Shown here piece after piece: positions 13,801 to 27,290 of a DNA stretch of 64,000 bases. Within the stretch, counting starts at the first letter, position 1, and every line of letters begins with the position of its first letter. A program made the translations under genes and the position numbers. The stretch comes from Strix aluco. Lineage: Eukaryota > Chordata > Aves > Strigiformes > Strigidae. The notes beneath the pieces are model-generated. The model was not told the DNA's origin. It worked only from the letters and a program-made list of their open reading frames with translations, and searched no databases. The stretch spans positions 24,798,264 through 24,862,263 of the forward strand of contig NC_133931.1 in assembly GCF_031877795.1 (NCBI RefSeq), in the 5' to 3' direction.

Positions 13801-16800
13801 AGGTGAAAATCTCCCACAAACCTGTGTTTCTGCCAAAAGCATTTGTCCTGTCTGTTTTAAGTAGCTTAATATATCGCCTGATAAAACAAGACCTTGCTCA
13901 GCACAAGCCAGCAATGAAATGAAAAACAGCCGCGGCAGTTTAAAAGATCTTCTAAAGCAGAGGACTAGGATGATGGGAGTCAGAGCGGACTGCAGGCATC
14001 TGAAAGAGAGCAGACCCACAGGAGGTCCAGGAACAGTGTGCTAGGCTCAAGCCCAGATTATTTCTTCAGTGATGCCTTCCTGGCAGATTGACTACCTCAG
14101 ATCGACCAAGAGCACTCTCTTGCACCTTCAGCACCAAGCGTGTTTTTTCTCTTCCTATTTCGCTCTTCAGAGATTTGGGGCTTTAAACCTCTAGCCCAGC
14201 TGCAGAACAGCACAGAAACTCCCGTGCACATTTTCAAGCCTTGGCCACTTTAAACTTCCAGAGTTTTACAGTCAAAGCATGAGCCTCACAATAAAACCAG
14301 AGAAAAAGAAAGCAATCAAGGAAATTAATTCCTGGCTATTTTGCAACATCCGTTCCATATGTCCAGGAATATATAAGACTAATTGCATTTTCCCTGACGT
14401 CAGTCTAATCAACGATCAGTTTATGAAGCTTAATGTGTTCTCCTCTGGCTCACTAAGAGATACATATTAACCTTCAACAGAACTTCTAAACACATTTTAC
14501 TTGATTAATGTAATACCTCCTCTACTTTCTATAAATACATTCATGATTTTTGTATAAAAAACAAATGTAATCATAGCATACTGGACTATTAATGGGTTTC
14601 TTTCCTTTAACAAGCATTTATGTAAACTTTGCTCCTCTTACAACCAACCATCTGTGTTCTCACTGGAGGGAGACAACTGTTCCTTGTAATCCCAGTGAAT
14701 TTATTATCCAATTGAGGGCCTTACTAAGAAAAAAAAAGGGTACTATACAGAGGTTTGCATTTTCTGAATTGATAACTGTGTTGATTAGAAGAGACAACTG
14801 TGTCATTATTCTGGACAACTGATGCATATTATCAGCTATCATTGCAATGATTCATATACTCTGTGAAAAATCCTAGTGTGGTGTTTGGAGATATAAGAAA
14901 AATTGCATATGTAAGGGAATTAGAGCTGAAAGACATTTTCAGAAATCCTTGTGTTGTGTTACAGACCAACAAACAGTTCAGTAAGTACATGGACTGTCCA
15001 AAAGATGCTTACAAGAAATTTTATCCCTCCAATGACTTAAAAAGTTTTTAAAACAAAAACATTAATAAAAACACTGATGTATGACATAGCCTGGGAAAGA
15101 CTGACAAAATGATGTTTCTGCTCCTCTCTGCATCATAGCAAACACACAAACCTGACTATTTTCACTCAGAACAGAAAGCACAGGTAACTTGGGATATGGT
15201 GTACTGACAAATCCATCTTTTTTTTTTCAGAAAATCTTTCTGGCCTGTTCATGGATTTATTGTCACCCAGGGGTGAGTGATTAGGGTCTTTGTAAGCTGT
15301 CTTATTGATTGTGTGATTTAAATTCCTTCCATATGGTAATTTATTTTGTCATTTAACTGAAGATGGCCTGAAGCATGAGTTGGAGAAAGGAGGTAGGATA
15401 AGGTCCTGCACTGCAGAAACCAACCTGGGTATGTGCATGGTGGGGAGGAGTTCTTTAAGGAGCTCTCCAGAAGCTGTTCTTGAAACAATTAACTGTTATG
15501 GTATTTAATACTGTCTCTCTAGATATGTCACAATCAGAATGTAGTTATTGAGAAAGTCCTTCAGACAGGATAACATTTTGTTCATGTTAATGATAAGTGT
15601 TGGTCTTTACTCTTTTATCTATCATGTCTAAAATGTATACGCATGTGTTCTGTTTCTTAAGAAAATACCATGCAGGCCCTGAGCAGATATTTGTGTGCAG
15701 GATCAGTCATTTATTTCCCACTGGTCTTGAAGAAGATAATGAAATGGATGCGATCCACTCCAAGAGCAAGTATCCTGAACCTCCTCTGATTCCAGTCTCA
15801 GTTGGATATTCAACATGTACATCAATCATACAGCAAAGCCTTTGAAAGTAGGATTCATATTTTTCTTTATTCATAATGAATTCCAAGTTTTCTCTCCACT
15901 CTCCTCAAGAGCAAGCATGTGCACAGGAAATCTCCAATGAGTTACTTGGGAATGTTACTGGTTTTTTTCAAGATCTCAGCTTCCATTTTATGAAAGAAAG
16001 TACAGACAACAGAAAAACTAATGATAATTTTATAGACATAGCACTTGGCATATAAATATTTAGTCACTGCAGCCATTTGCACTGCAAGTATTGGGAGTCT
16101 CAAGTCATTTCAGGTTATATCATGACCGCTTCACCTGCCATTGATGCTGACACTACATTTCACCTGCTGCTGACACTACCTCTCCTACCAAGGGATGAGA
16201 ATTAGCCATGTCATTGGCACCACCCAGCCCTTCCCCCTGAATATACTACCCAGGTCTGGGCCACGGAGGGGCAATCACCTGGTGAACCCACAGTGAGCCC
16301 CATTCTGCAAGACTTCTTTCCCCAGTGCCACCAGTACTGGCCTGTTAGTGGAGGTGGTAAAGGCAGTGTTGCCTGCAGGATAACCTGACCCAGCACCCCA
16401 GCTATATCAGACTGGCATGACATAGGAAGTGACATCCCTGGCTGATATGAAGGAACAGAGCCTTCAGTGGGCTGGCTGATGTACTATGACCATTCATAAG
16501 GAGATAAGAATAAGGAGACCCTTTATTCTTAGCCCATTTCATACCATATAAAAGCAAAGAAAGCTAGTTTTCTAAGTAAAACACAAGGCCTCAACCTTGT
16601 ATTCATGCAAATTCCCAAAACCTGGCTCTGGGATAACAAAGTTTCCAATTCCCTGTAATGTCAGGCTTTCTAATGGTGCAATTTCCCCCTTTTGACAACT
16701 TCAGTTCTTTTTTTGATTTTCAAAATCTTCTGATTTTCACTGGTTTGAAAATAATTAATTACTTCATCTTAGAATTTCTTTGCTTTCCCTGAAAGAGCCT

Positions 16801-17399
16801 TTCCATCGTGTTCAAGGGACCCGCGCTTACAACTCCTTGCTGATATGAGCAGTCTCAGACAGTGTAAAGGATACAGGAGTGGGGACGGAGCAGTTTGGAA
16901 GGACCCCAGTGTAGGTATATTTTGTTTACATGAGCAGTCAGTGCTCATCTCTACTCCCTGCCAAGTAAGCCAAGATTTCAGTAATCTGCTAACTTGTATC
17001 TAACCACATTGCCATACATGCGGTTTTGCACGGGGCTTGAAAAAGACAAGGAAATAAGTGTGGCCCCGTGGCAGAATATATACCTAATTGTCTCTTTGAC
17101 ATTCGGTCAGGTGCGCTCTACTGATCTCAGCAGGGTGTTCAATCAATGAGGCCATAGCAAGCAGTGCTTTTCTTTCGCTTTACAATATAAAGAGGCCATA
17201 ACCAGTACATTTTTTCATCCATTAGGATTCAATCCTTTTATCAAAAAACGATTGGGATGCAGACACAAATTATGCATGCTTTCAACTGTATATTCAGAAA
17301 AAACCAGAACTGAAATGTCATGACTAGCAATTCATGCTGAGCTTTCCACAAATAGCAGCTCAAATGTTGAAATTACCCTGGCTAAAAACTTTGGCTCGC

Positions 17400-17730
17400 T
17401 TTATTTACGTTCTTACTGCACGCCCTTGAGAGGGAGCCGCACAACTCGATAAATTGCGGTTATAAAAGGTTCTCAGCCTTCCATTAGTTTTTATTTTTAG
17501 CCCCTCTCTGCCGGGGCCCCGGGGGAGCGTGGCGGGCGGCAGCGCTGAGCCCCGGCCAGCTCCGGTGGGGCTGGACAGCTCCCGCCGCGCCGCCAGCGGC
17601 GCCGGGACACCGGGGGACCGGGGAGGCCGAACCGGGCGGACCGGGGGGACGAGCAGCCCGTGCCCAGGGCACTGCTGCAGCGAGGCGAGTAGCAGGCAGC
17701 ACTGGGCACACAGAGCTCAAAAATGAAAGC
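17400..17730 (+). promoter_or_regulatory. GC/CpG-rich block with upstream TATA-like element, possible intronic antisense promoter
   Basis: In AT-rich intron sequence, a sharply bounded block at about 17500-17700 is very rich in G+C and CpG. On the plus strand a TATA-like TTATAAAAGG lies at 17460-17469, about 30-40 bases before the GC block begins, which is promoter-like spacing. A run of G tracts at about 17603-17648 could form a quadruplex. The plus-strand open frame through the block (17529-17726) looks like ordinary GC-rich noise. No transcript evidence is available. The block could instead be an enhancer or an alternative first exon. Confidence 0.4.
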
Positions 17731-17766
17731 TTCTTTTTTTTTTTTCCTTTTTTTTTTTTTTTTTTT
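17730..17766. repeat. T-rich simple repeat
   Basis: Two long T runs separated by CC, directly after the GC-rich block. It could be a low-complexity tract or, read on the minus strand, an A-tail-like stretch. No retrocopy is recognised beside it. Confidence 0.85.
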
Positions 17767-18204
17767 ACTGATGCTTTAAAGTTTCATCTTCCTCCCTCCA
17801 AGTCAATGGGAAATAATTCCCATGGTCCCAGATGGTGTGAGTGGAGCCTTGGGGTGTGCATAAACCCCACCGCCATGTGTTGGGAGAGTGGGAAATCCTT
17901 CCATGACTCTGTCAGCACATCTGATGTTGTTCCTTCTTTGTGTTTTAGATAAGGAAAGAGGAGGCCATTTATCAGGAAGAAGACATGCTGCCTTTATAAA
18001 TGCTGTTATCGATGGGGATGTTCTGACTCACCAGTACTAAATGGGTCACTCAGAATTGACAAAAATACCAGCTTTCCCCTGGACCCTGGCACCCGGGGGA
18101 GATCAGAACTGATGTTGGCTCATTTCAGCAGTGTCACGCTGATACAGTGCTCTGGGACAAAACTAAGCTGCTGGCAGTGACTTTCTCATTTCCCTTAGTT
18201 TGCT

Positions 18205-18255
18205 TTTTGTTTTGGTTTTTTTTTGTTTGTTTGTTTTTGTTTTTTTGTTTTTTCC
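18205..18255. repeat. (GTTT)n / T-rich microsatellite
   Basis: Low-complexity DNA built of T runs broken by single G bases. It is a simple repeat with no coding potential. Confidence 0.85.
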
Positions 18256-21200
18256 AAAATATGACACTTGTAAGACTTTTGTGCCCAAAAATGTTTCTGC
18301 ATTATTACTTGTGACCTCTGATTTCATGTTATAATACAGAGAAGTGTAACATCCATGCCAGTGGGATAAAACCCAAAGATTAATAACCAGCTGAACCAAA
18401 CTGCTCTTCAGGTTTGGAAAAAAACATTAGCCCCCAGCCAACCATATTATTGGCATTTTAATATTCAGCATAATGTTTGTATTCAACATTGCAGCAGCCC
18501 CTCTTAAGCTTTTCTCCCCAGGGCAGCACACTTGTTCCTGAAGTGCAGGCTGTTCTGCAACCCAATTAGATATTCTTTTCAGGAAATTTCTTCTGGCTGC
18601 TCCACCCTTTACAAGTGGTTTTTTTACATTAAAGTACCTCAGTGCTCTGTAATAGCACGTATATTATGTTATGTACACTACACATTGCAATATCATGCAA
18701 TGCTGTATTATATTATATTATTCTAGATGCAGTACCTATGGCTTTACCAGGAGAAAACTATTGAAACACAATAGCTATAGGAACATTAGCATCCTGAGAT
18801 CCATTATGTTCTAAAATAGAGCAAAGTTAAATATTTATTTCTCAGCTATTGATACTTTGTGAGACCATTGTAAGTGTCCATGGCTGCTGGGCATGTTTTG
18901 GAAATACACACAGTGCTCCTTTCCCTTACCTATGTGGGAAAGTGCTCTCATCATGCAGCCCTGATGACTCCAGTGGCACTCAGGACCCCACTCTCTCCAC
19001 TATTTGTAGGATCCCAAACATCCAATTAAAACATTAAATCTAAAGAGCTAAAACATCATCCCAGAGAAATGCACTATTTTTTCTGCATTTACTCAGACAT
19101 GAAATTCTGCCTCCTGAAATTATACTAACTCAGAACTGGTTCAACATGTGAAAATGTTATTTTAAAAGCCTGCCAAAACTTCTAAGGTACTATTTTTTCC
19201 TCCTCCAGAAGCCTCTACTACTGAATCATTGTATTCATAGTCATAGAATTAATAAAACATACACTTCACAGGTAGTGAAATATTTTTTCATATAGCATCA
19301 AGAAAACTGTTCATTCTCTAGGGGAATGTTTTTCCCTCGAGTAATTTCCTATAAAGCATAATGGCAAACACTATACAGAATACATGTTGGTGTGGCAAAA
19401 AATCAAAGGGGTTTTTGTTTGAACTTTATTTGAGATAATGCTCGTAGCTCACATGTGGTTTGGAGTAATGCAGCCACCCAAAATGTAGGCAGAGAACAAA
19501 TTTGCCACCAGGACAGCATCTATTTTTATTTAAACTCTCAATAGCACATGGTATCAAATCATAATTGTTCTAAGAAAAATGATATTTTTGTATATGATTT
19601 TGTAAACTGGACCTTTCAACTAGAGTAGCTATTTACTCAAGGAGCTACCCCTTCCTTATTTGTTGCTTCCTAACTTTGTAAGCTAGCAAAAAGGTTTAGC
19701 ATTTATTATCAACATGCATCTAGATTTCTATTCTTAATAGTTAACCTTAAAAATCTAAATATTTGCAATAGAGGAGAAAGCACCTTGACATGTTATGAAT
19801 TATTGTCAGTTTAAAATAATTCAGAAATCTGCCCTGAAAAATTTATGGAAGCAAAAGAAGCAAAGTAGGAAGAGATGTAAGTCAGGAAATACCTACTAGT
19901 TAGAAGAGAAAATTTAAAAACAGATTTTGCATAAAAATAGCATGTGAAATTGGGGCACTGGTATTTAAATGTTAGTAACACAATAGGTAACAAAGTCTAA
20001 AAAGCTGTCAGGCTTTTCATTGTATCTAAGGCCTACTGATGCATGCACTTCCCTCTTCCTCAAATATCTTTAGGTCCACTGAACAGCTAAAATATCTGTA
20101 TCCCTGTCTTCACGGAGCCAATGTGAAAAGGCTTCATTCAGCTGAAGGCAGAAAGAAATAACAAGCATCCTGGAAGAAATTTTCAAAAGCTTTCAGGTCA
20201 TATTAAAACTTATTGAAACCTCATTGCAGCCAGGCAGAGGGGCATCTTTTTCAACACTGTCAGTATTCCAGATACCACAGGCTATGGATATTGCATTTAA
20301 CTATATTCTATTAAACCAGGAGCAAGAAAGAGTTCAACTAATGCACCATTTTCTCAGTGTTGAAGTATGTACTTTATAGGACATAAAGCGTTTTATATGA
20401 TTTCTAGGACATAAATGTCAACCTAGCCTTTTCATTATGCTGATCGAATTTATTTAATGAGCTGTCCTAGAGTGGAGGCCAGCCCTACATTTTTCACTTG
20501 TTTCTGAAGGGAATTTAAGCAGTTAGCAAATAAGCCCGGGTCTAATCTGCTTCCGTCTGCAATCACTTGAAAAATGATGCTTGGCAAACAGCTCTGCATG
20601 GCCTTGGCAGCACACGGAGACTGTTTTCTCACACCAGGGGATGGGGAAGACTGAGGAGGCTGAGAAGTTCATCTACATAACCCAAAGCGATGAACCAGCT
20701 CTTTTTATTCTTGTGGCACATTTGTAAACCCTGCGACTATGGCAGGACCGGCTCTGGGAAAGCCGCTTTTCCTGCATTGCTACTCAAGGGATTGAGAAGA
20801 GATTGTCAAAGACAGACGAGGAACTGAAGGCTTAATGCGTCTCCTCCTCACCGAGTCTATCCCTTGGCTGAATAACCAGGTGTCAAACAACCTCTAGGAC
20901 AGATGACAACTCGTTAAAGCTGTGCCTCGAGGGTCAATTCCTCACTCGCATCCTATAACCCTGATGGAGGAAAGAAGTCTTTCTAGTACCTGGTAGCAAC
21001 TGCCTGAAAGGGTTCAGCTCTCTGCCAGGCAGCCCAAAATACTACTGAAAATTATCTGACAAACAAGGACAACAATGACAAGAACACCCGACTTCCTCAC
21101 AAAGCAGCGACCAGAGATGGTAAGATTTTCAGTGCAGCGTGGTCAGAACCAGGGCAGCCTTGCTGGAGCTAATGCACCAGCGGGGCCTCAGCGCTGCAGT

Positions 21201-21399
21201 GAACCTCGGCCTGAGAAACACCGATCCCAAGTTCGGGGAGCCTGGAAAACCCCTCACTCCGGCGGATGGTCACTCCTCACATTTTCATCCCCCAAACAGC
21301 TTTTTGCTTGAGACCCTGGTGAGCCTGCCAGTGCTCTGTATCTTCTGCCCCCACTCCCCTGGTCCTTAAACACGCACACACTTCATTTCCCGATTTAGA

Positions 21400-22260
21400 C
21401 AGAGTCTAAATACCGGCCTCTGCCTCGCCGGGAGATGAGCCCTGGGTTCGCAGCGGGGAAGCGCGGGGGCTCGCTGAGCATTACGCTGATGATACCACCG
21501 CGACTCCTCCAAGGGTTATTCCCCGAACCCGCCTGGGCTGCGAGGTGCAGCCGTGGCTGCCGCCGTAGCTGCCGCGATGGGCACCCCCTCCGCGGAGCAG
21601 CCGGGACCGGGGACACCCCGGGGGGGGCGGGGAAGCCGGGGGGGCGCTTACCAGGTACCAGACGCCGAGGATGATGGTGCCGGTGCGGACATGGCAGCAG
21701 AGGCAGCAGCTGTTGGAGTAGAAGCGCGCCCAGGGCGAGCTCAGCATCTCCGCGGCTCCTGCGGGCTCCTCGCCGCTCCGCGCCTCTCGCCGCGCCGCTC
21801 CGCGGAGGAGGGACCGGGGCAGGGGCCGGGGCCGCCCCTCCCGGCGGGCGGGACCGAGAGCGGAGGGACCCAGCCCAGGCGGCGCGGGGCGGGGTCCCCG
21901 GCGGCTCCGCGGGTGGCGACTGCTCCTGGGCAGGCCGCGGTGCTGCCTTCACCCCCCGCCGCGCCCGCACAGCGCTGGCTGACCCCAGCCAACCGGAGGG
22001 CAAAGCGGAGCGCCGGCGCCATCGCGCCGGGGCACGGAAGGATTTTAAAATGGCACGTTGAGGGCGCTGGGCGAGTCGCCTGGCCGGCCCGCGTGTCCCC
22101 GGCACGGCGCGGGGGGAGGGCAAGCGCCGTTGTGCCGGTGGCCCGAGCCAGCTCTGCCCAGGCAGGGCCGCGCCGGGGACGGGCGGGGAGAGCGACCCCG
22201 GGACGGTGCTGCCTCGGCAAAGCTTGTAGCTCCTCTAGCAGTTTTGACTGGCAAACCAGT
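21400..22260 (-). promoter_or_regulatory. LAPTM4B: LAPTM4B CpG-island promoter and 5'UTR
   Basis: About 850 bases of very G+C- and CpG-rich sequence surround exon 1 of LAPTM4B, bounded on both sides by AT-rich DNA. The transcription start should lie to the right of the start codon at 21747, but no TATA box or initiator fixes it. The long open frames on both strands here (up to 268 codons) are made of Ala, Gly, Pro and Arg and are the usual by-product of high GC content. They are not annotated as genes. The human gene can use a start further upstream giving an N-terminal extension; I cannot confirm an equivalent here. Confidence 0.75.
21652..21747 (-). CDS. LAPTM4B: LAPTM4B exon 1 (start codon and first membrane segment)
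   Basis: Reads [18 protein letters not shown] then [14 protein letters not shown]. It matches the human short form, whose start is [16 protein letters not shown]. The Cys pair repeat (CCLCC) followed by HVRTGTI is a signature of LAPTM4 proteins, a short cytosolic tail leading into membrane helix 1. The ATG at 21745-21747 is chosen because homology begins here and the codon sits in the CpG island. The donor GTAAGC follows at 21651 and the exon ends in phase 0, joining exon 2 to complete the first helix (VWYL + IINSVV). The very start differs from human by a few residues. The gene runs leftward, 15.8 kb to exon 2. Confidence 0.93.
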
Positions 22261-23269
22261 AGAACTAAAATTCCCGTTTCACTACAAAGAAAGACAATAT
22301 CGGGGGAGATCGTGGAACGCCTTGGATCTGCCCCGAATTCTGAAGCCATGAGCACTTAGTTTCCTTCACAGCGCCCTCCTAATCCACTCCCAAAGCTGCT
22401 GCTATTAAGGAGTCTGGAACTGCCTGGTGTAACGTTCACAAGTTAACATTAACCTCATTGTCACTACCTGTAGTTAATGCCCCGATGGTGGTGGAAGAAG
22501 CGGCATTAGGAGGAAGGATCCGATGCTGCATATTCAAGCACTGATGCAGGCAGAAGCTAAACTTCTTACCAAGCAGCCGACTTTTTCATATGTTGTTATT
22601 TGAGGCTTGTATCGTTCTCTAGAGGAAATAATGAAGAAAATTCTACCAGGAGGTCTGTATGCCTAGCCTGACACTAAGAATAATTTATTCACTGCCATCT
22701 ATCTTGGCTTCCTACCAAATCCCACGATTTATCATCAAAATATAACACTGAAAAGTACTCAGATGTTTCCCTATATGGTTGCTTTGGGGCTCTTCTTTAT
22801 TCCATACATACATCTGCACAGAACAGGAACTCCAAGATAAAAGCTAACTTGGCAAGGAGGAACATTTCTAACTATGCCTTATCCCTACTTGTGAAGCCAC
22901 TATAGTAAATTAAATTAAAAATACTTAAAGTAGGAACTTTACATAAACTCTGTTCTTAGCTTGTACTTATAAAACTTTCAGTTTTATAACTGGGGGGGAG
23001 GGGTGCGCATAAAGAGAAAAGCCACTTGGCATGGAATTTATAATTTTGACTAGATTATATGCACAAGCCAAATGTTGTATTTTCAAGATTCATATTCAAA
23101 AATGACACTAAAATTCTAGTAAAATGAAACATCCATATTGACAAAACAAATATTCGAGAGACCAGAAAAAAATCCCAAACAATGTTGTCTCGACAATCTC
23201 TCACTGGTAACCTTGAGAAACCTTGTCCTTTAATACCAGAAAGTAAGCAAGTTAGAGACTAAGCCCTTG

Positions 23270-23960
23270 TATGTACTAGTTATAAGTGTATATGGAAGGT
23301 AAGTGCATCTGCTTCATGAAAGTTATCTGACCAAGGACCCCACCTTTTCAAAACAAAGGGGATAATAAGTAAAGGGAGATGCGATAAACAAGGACACACA
23401 GAGGCAAACCTGGTGGACAAGGGACAACGGAGACAATGACAGAGACCAAAAGTCTCCAGTTACTGATTGATGGGTCATTGAAGAGCTCCAAGCGCAGCTT
23501 TGGAGAGGGTCACCTGGACTTTGTATCTGATAAGAAGGGACAAACAAGAAGAACATGAGGATTTGGGATATTTGAGGGGGACTTTGCAAAACCTAGGGAG
23601 GAATGACTAGAGGAAGGGAATTGGTAAGGAGCAAAGTGGAGGATCAGACAGAAAGGGGTACGCTTGTGTAAAGGAGTACACCTGTGTAAAGTACACTTGT
23701 CTGACTGAGCCCTGTATCTGATCACTTTCTCTTCTTATAAAACCTTTCTTAACTGTCTCTCTGTGTTGTCTCACTCTCCACACAGTGGGGGGGGGGGGGG
23801 GGGGGGGCTGAAAGGAGTAAGTGCCAGCTACTGGGGGGATCACTGGGAGTGAAGCGAGCGAGGGGCTCAGAGCCAGCAGCTGGAGCAGGACCCTGGGTCA
23901 CAGCTTGTGTGTCTGAGGCTGGCTGTGAGGCGGGGGAAGAGTCTGTATCTGCCCCAAACC
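23270..23960 (+). mobile_element. Probable LTR/ERV remnant
   Basis: The stretch ending at about 23784 has the layout of an LTR: a TTATAAAA element (23736 onward), then a pyrimidine-rich segment TCTCTCTGTGTTGTCTCACT ending CACACA, as in the R-U5 part of many avian LTRs. A 21-G run follows, then GC-rich leader-like sequence. I could not find a convincing left terminus or a target duplication, so the limits are approximate and the class is unknown. Confidence 0.35.
23787..23807. repeat. poly-G homopolymer (21 G)
   Basis: An uninterrupted run of 21 guanines just after the probable LTR end. The length is likely polymorphic or imprecise in the assembly. Confidence 0.95.
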
Positions 23961-26879
23961 GGGGGTGTGTGTTATTCTCTTGCAAACATCAAGTTGGACC
24001 AGCTGGACCATGCAAATCCTACATGTAGGAGGCACAGCTGAAGGCAGCACCTTGTCTGTGGCTATCTGCATAGCTGTCCCCATTGGTGTCCTGTGCCTGC
24101 AAACAGGAAAGCAGCAGCCACATCCATCGGCCTGGGGTGGGCACAACAAGCTGGGCTGGACTCCAGCAGCCGGGCAGGAGGAACCCCAGGCCCTGGAGCT
24201 GCTGGAGGCAGTAGCTGCTTGTAACATCCCCCAGCACAGCTCTCATCTCTGTGAGGAGAAATGAACTGCATGTCTTCTTTTGCTTATGGTTTCCCATCAA
24301 TGGCTTTAACCTGGATATCCTCAGAAGAAAAAGGAAGGAAGAATGAGGTGAACACTAATTACTTCAGAGCAGTTTCCTGTGTAGTTATTAATTTCCTTTC
24401 AAAAAGCCTGATGGGAAAGATCAGGAAACATCAGGCTTCACATCACACTCCTGATTTATAATCAACTCTAGAAGTCCAGAGAAATATAAAGGCAGAGTTA
24501 GAGAAATGATGAAGTACAATCTGCTCCTTTCTATTTTTATTTCTGTGGCATACTACGTGCTTTGCAGATGGAAGACCTAGTCCCTGCCTTGCAGCAATTA
24601 TAGTCTTCAGTTCTCATCAGCAACTGACTGCACAGGCACAAGTGCTGCTGTGGACTTGCATGGAGCCCCACCGGCTCTGGAGATACCCCCCACTGATCCC
24701 AGCTCACTGCCCTTGCTACCAGCTGTGGAGGCAAAGACATAGCTGCAAATTGAATTAAACCAAGAAGACAGTAAAAGGGGGGGTGGGGGCGTGGTCACAC
24801 CACAGATTACACCATGGGGGTCCCTGGGCTCCAACGCACACCAGTCCATTTTTCTTGCAATGGATTTTGAGCAGTCTTTGGTTGCTGCAAGTCAAGTGTG
24901 CAGCTTTCTCTGCAAAACCTCATCCAGAGGAGAATTTGCTTTTCTGCCTCAGCTCTGAGTGAGCTCTTTGGAAGGAGGGTTTGCTGGCAGGACATTGGCA
25001 CCAGGCAGCGCTTCTGTCAGAGGCAGTCACTGGCACCACGTTGGTCTCCTCCTTCCAGGCCTGACCCCCAACACTCACAGCCCCCCGCTGCTGTTAGCCC
25101 CATCTGCTAGCAGTGACACCGAATGGCCTTCAGCAGCCACTGCTTAGCAGAAGGAAATCCACTCACTGCAATTGTTACACGAACCTTGTTCCCTGCAGCA
25201 CACCATGAGAGCTATGCTAGCCAGCTGTGGAAGGACCCAGCCCAACTTCAGTTCATTGACAATTCTTCTCTGTGCTGCAAGCTGTTAAAAAAATCCATCA
25301 TATTCTGTCCTGCTTCTGCTCTGTACTCCCACGTGTCCCTCGTGATCTTCTCACTCCAGGGGACAACTTCTCCTTCCTGCCAGAGGATGCTCTGATCCAT
25401 TTGGCATTTTCTTGTGCTTTCTAGTGCTCACTGAAATTGGTTACTGGTAGTCCTCTTCCCAACCTTTTAAGTGCTTATCTGAACAAGATTGCTTGAAGAG
25501 GACAGGTGGCTTGGAAGCTGCCTATCATTCCCACCTTCTGTCTGTACTCACAGTCCACAGAGATGGTGAAGCATAGCTCAATTGGCCTTGAATAATTCAA
25601 TTATACTGTTGCCCAGCATTGCCTACAGCACATACACAAAAGGGCAGCTCAAGGGAACCACATCTTCTGCTTGTAGGATTAGCCATGTGCTCCAGAGTGA
25701 GCAAAGAAGTTAATTGTTTTGTATTTGGCTAGGTTAAGACAAGATAAGAAGAGGGTTGAACATTGTCCAGAAACCAAGGTCTGGGTATTTTCCTTGGGCA
25801 GAAGGTGGTGACAACATTGAAATTAACTGTGATTGTAGTAGAGGGTCATTTTAAGGGTCCCAGTTGTTGTTCAGATTGCTTCAGAGCTGCAAATGATTCA
25901 ATGTTTAATGCAGCAAAGTTTAAAAAACGCCCATGCTGTCTAAAAAAAAGTAACCCTCCAATAAATGTCTGACACTATCTCTCTGTCACAAAGACTGGCC
26001 AACATGCAATAAAGTAGGACTGCTGCCACAATTCAAAATGGATTCAAGAAATCATCCATTCTCCTGGTTTGTGTAAAAAAAGATCAGAGTGAGAACAGTA
26101 TGTTTCTCCAGCATGTTACCACTCAGAATACATCTTAGAAGCCTGTAAGAGAGCCATCTCAATGACACAGCTTGGTGTCCAACCGCTTGCCGAGAGTTAG
26201 TCAAATTCTTATGTTTCACTACCAAACAATGGACAACAAATTATTTTCTTTTTTTGCTTTTCTTTCTTTTTAAGTTCTCTCTTGACCTTTACAAAATTGT
26301 TGAAAGAAATGCCTGGACCTTTTTAGCTCACTTCTGGGATATTTTGTCATAATATACCTTATAGAAAATAGTGGTTCTACTCACTTAGACAAGTGATACA
26401 CTTACAAATTTTCTTTCATGATGGTAAACTGCATTTGCAACTCTAGCTCCCTTGGGTCACAGCTTCATAATTCTGTTTTAAATTTGCTGATTTTAAAAAA
26501 CATATCATTAAAATATTTTGATATGTTACCATCATGAATCAAAAGCCAAGAGCTCAAATGTTCTCCAAGAAAAATTTCACCTTACTGCCTCCTTCATTTT
26601 CCCCATTTCTGACTTGAAAACCCCTCAGTTTTGCTGTGAAGTTATAGAACTCAAAAGAAGGCTGGTGAGCTCTGGAGTACACTGAGATCCAACTCTTTCT
26701 TTTTTCTTCCGGTCTTCCTATTCATGCTAGTCTCACAGATTAATTTTAAAATTTTGGATGAGAAGAAAGTATCTGTGCTACATTCACTAGGAACCTCAAA
26801 AATAGGTTAGGCAATTATCTAATTATTCTCCTGGTAGCAGATCTGCAATTTGGTAACTCTAAGTCTTTCTTCAGTGTCA

Positions 26880-27290
26880 TATACCATATGCTATCCACGG
26901 GCTGCAGTCTCCTCAGAGGCATACCTGCTCCAGCACGGAGCACCTTCTTCCAAAAGTACATGCCTCATCATGTCCCCAACAATGTCTCCTTCCACGTATC
27001 ATTTCCATTTCTCCTTAGGTGGCTTTTTTGTGTCCCCTCCCTTTCTCCTCTTCTTTGTTCCTGTTGTTCTTTCTTTAAGCACGTTTGCACAGGGTCGCCA
27101 CAGGCTCCCCTCACTGAAGTTTTGGCATGCAAAGATATTTACACTGGAGTTAAAGTCATCTGGCACTGTCTGTGACCAGCACAGGGCATGGCATCCTCCC
27201 ACACAGGGCACCCCTGCAGCCCCCAGCTACGAAAAATCTGCAATATATGCCCAATACGTTCCACCCCTAGAACTAGATGCTGGGGTCAGC
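26880..27290 (+). repeat. Possible degenerate avian interspersed repeat
   Basis: The text of this block, including a GGGCTGCAG segment near 26900 and a CACCCCTGCAGCCCCCAGCTAC segment near 27207-27228 followed by CCCAATACG, resembles a repeat I have seen in other bird sequences. I cannot name the family and saw no termini. The 151-codon open frame across it (26850-27305) is therefore not called as a gene. Confidence 0.3.

Larger units (their letters stand above)
5825..21651 (-). other. LAPTM4B: LAPTM4B intron 1
   Basis: A 15.8-kb intron between two exons that join in phase 0. It contains an old CR1 fragment (6370-7240), a solo LTR (10464-10808), a GC-rich block with a TATA-like element on the plus strand (17400-17730) and T-rich simple repeats. 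I saw no conserved coding segment in the remaining stretches (7241-10458, 10814-17399, 18256-21400). The short open frames there are scattered on both strands and look like chance. A GC-richer patch at 8280-8720 is not assigned to any family. Confidence 0.85.

Noticed and set aside
21395..22359. Long open frames of 268, 242 and 204 codons on both strands
   Set aside because: They lie in the LAPTM4B CpG island, overlap each other on opposite strands and consist mostly of Ala, Gly, Pro and Arg. Stops are rare in such GC-rich DNA. Only exon 1 of LAPTM4B has real homology.
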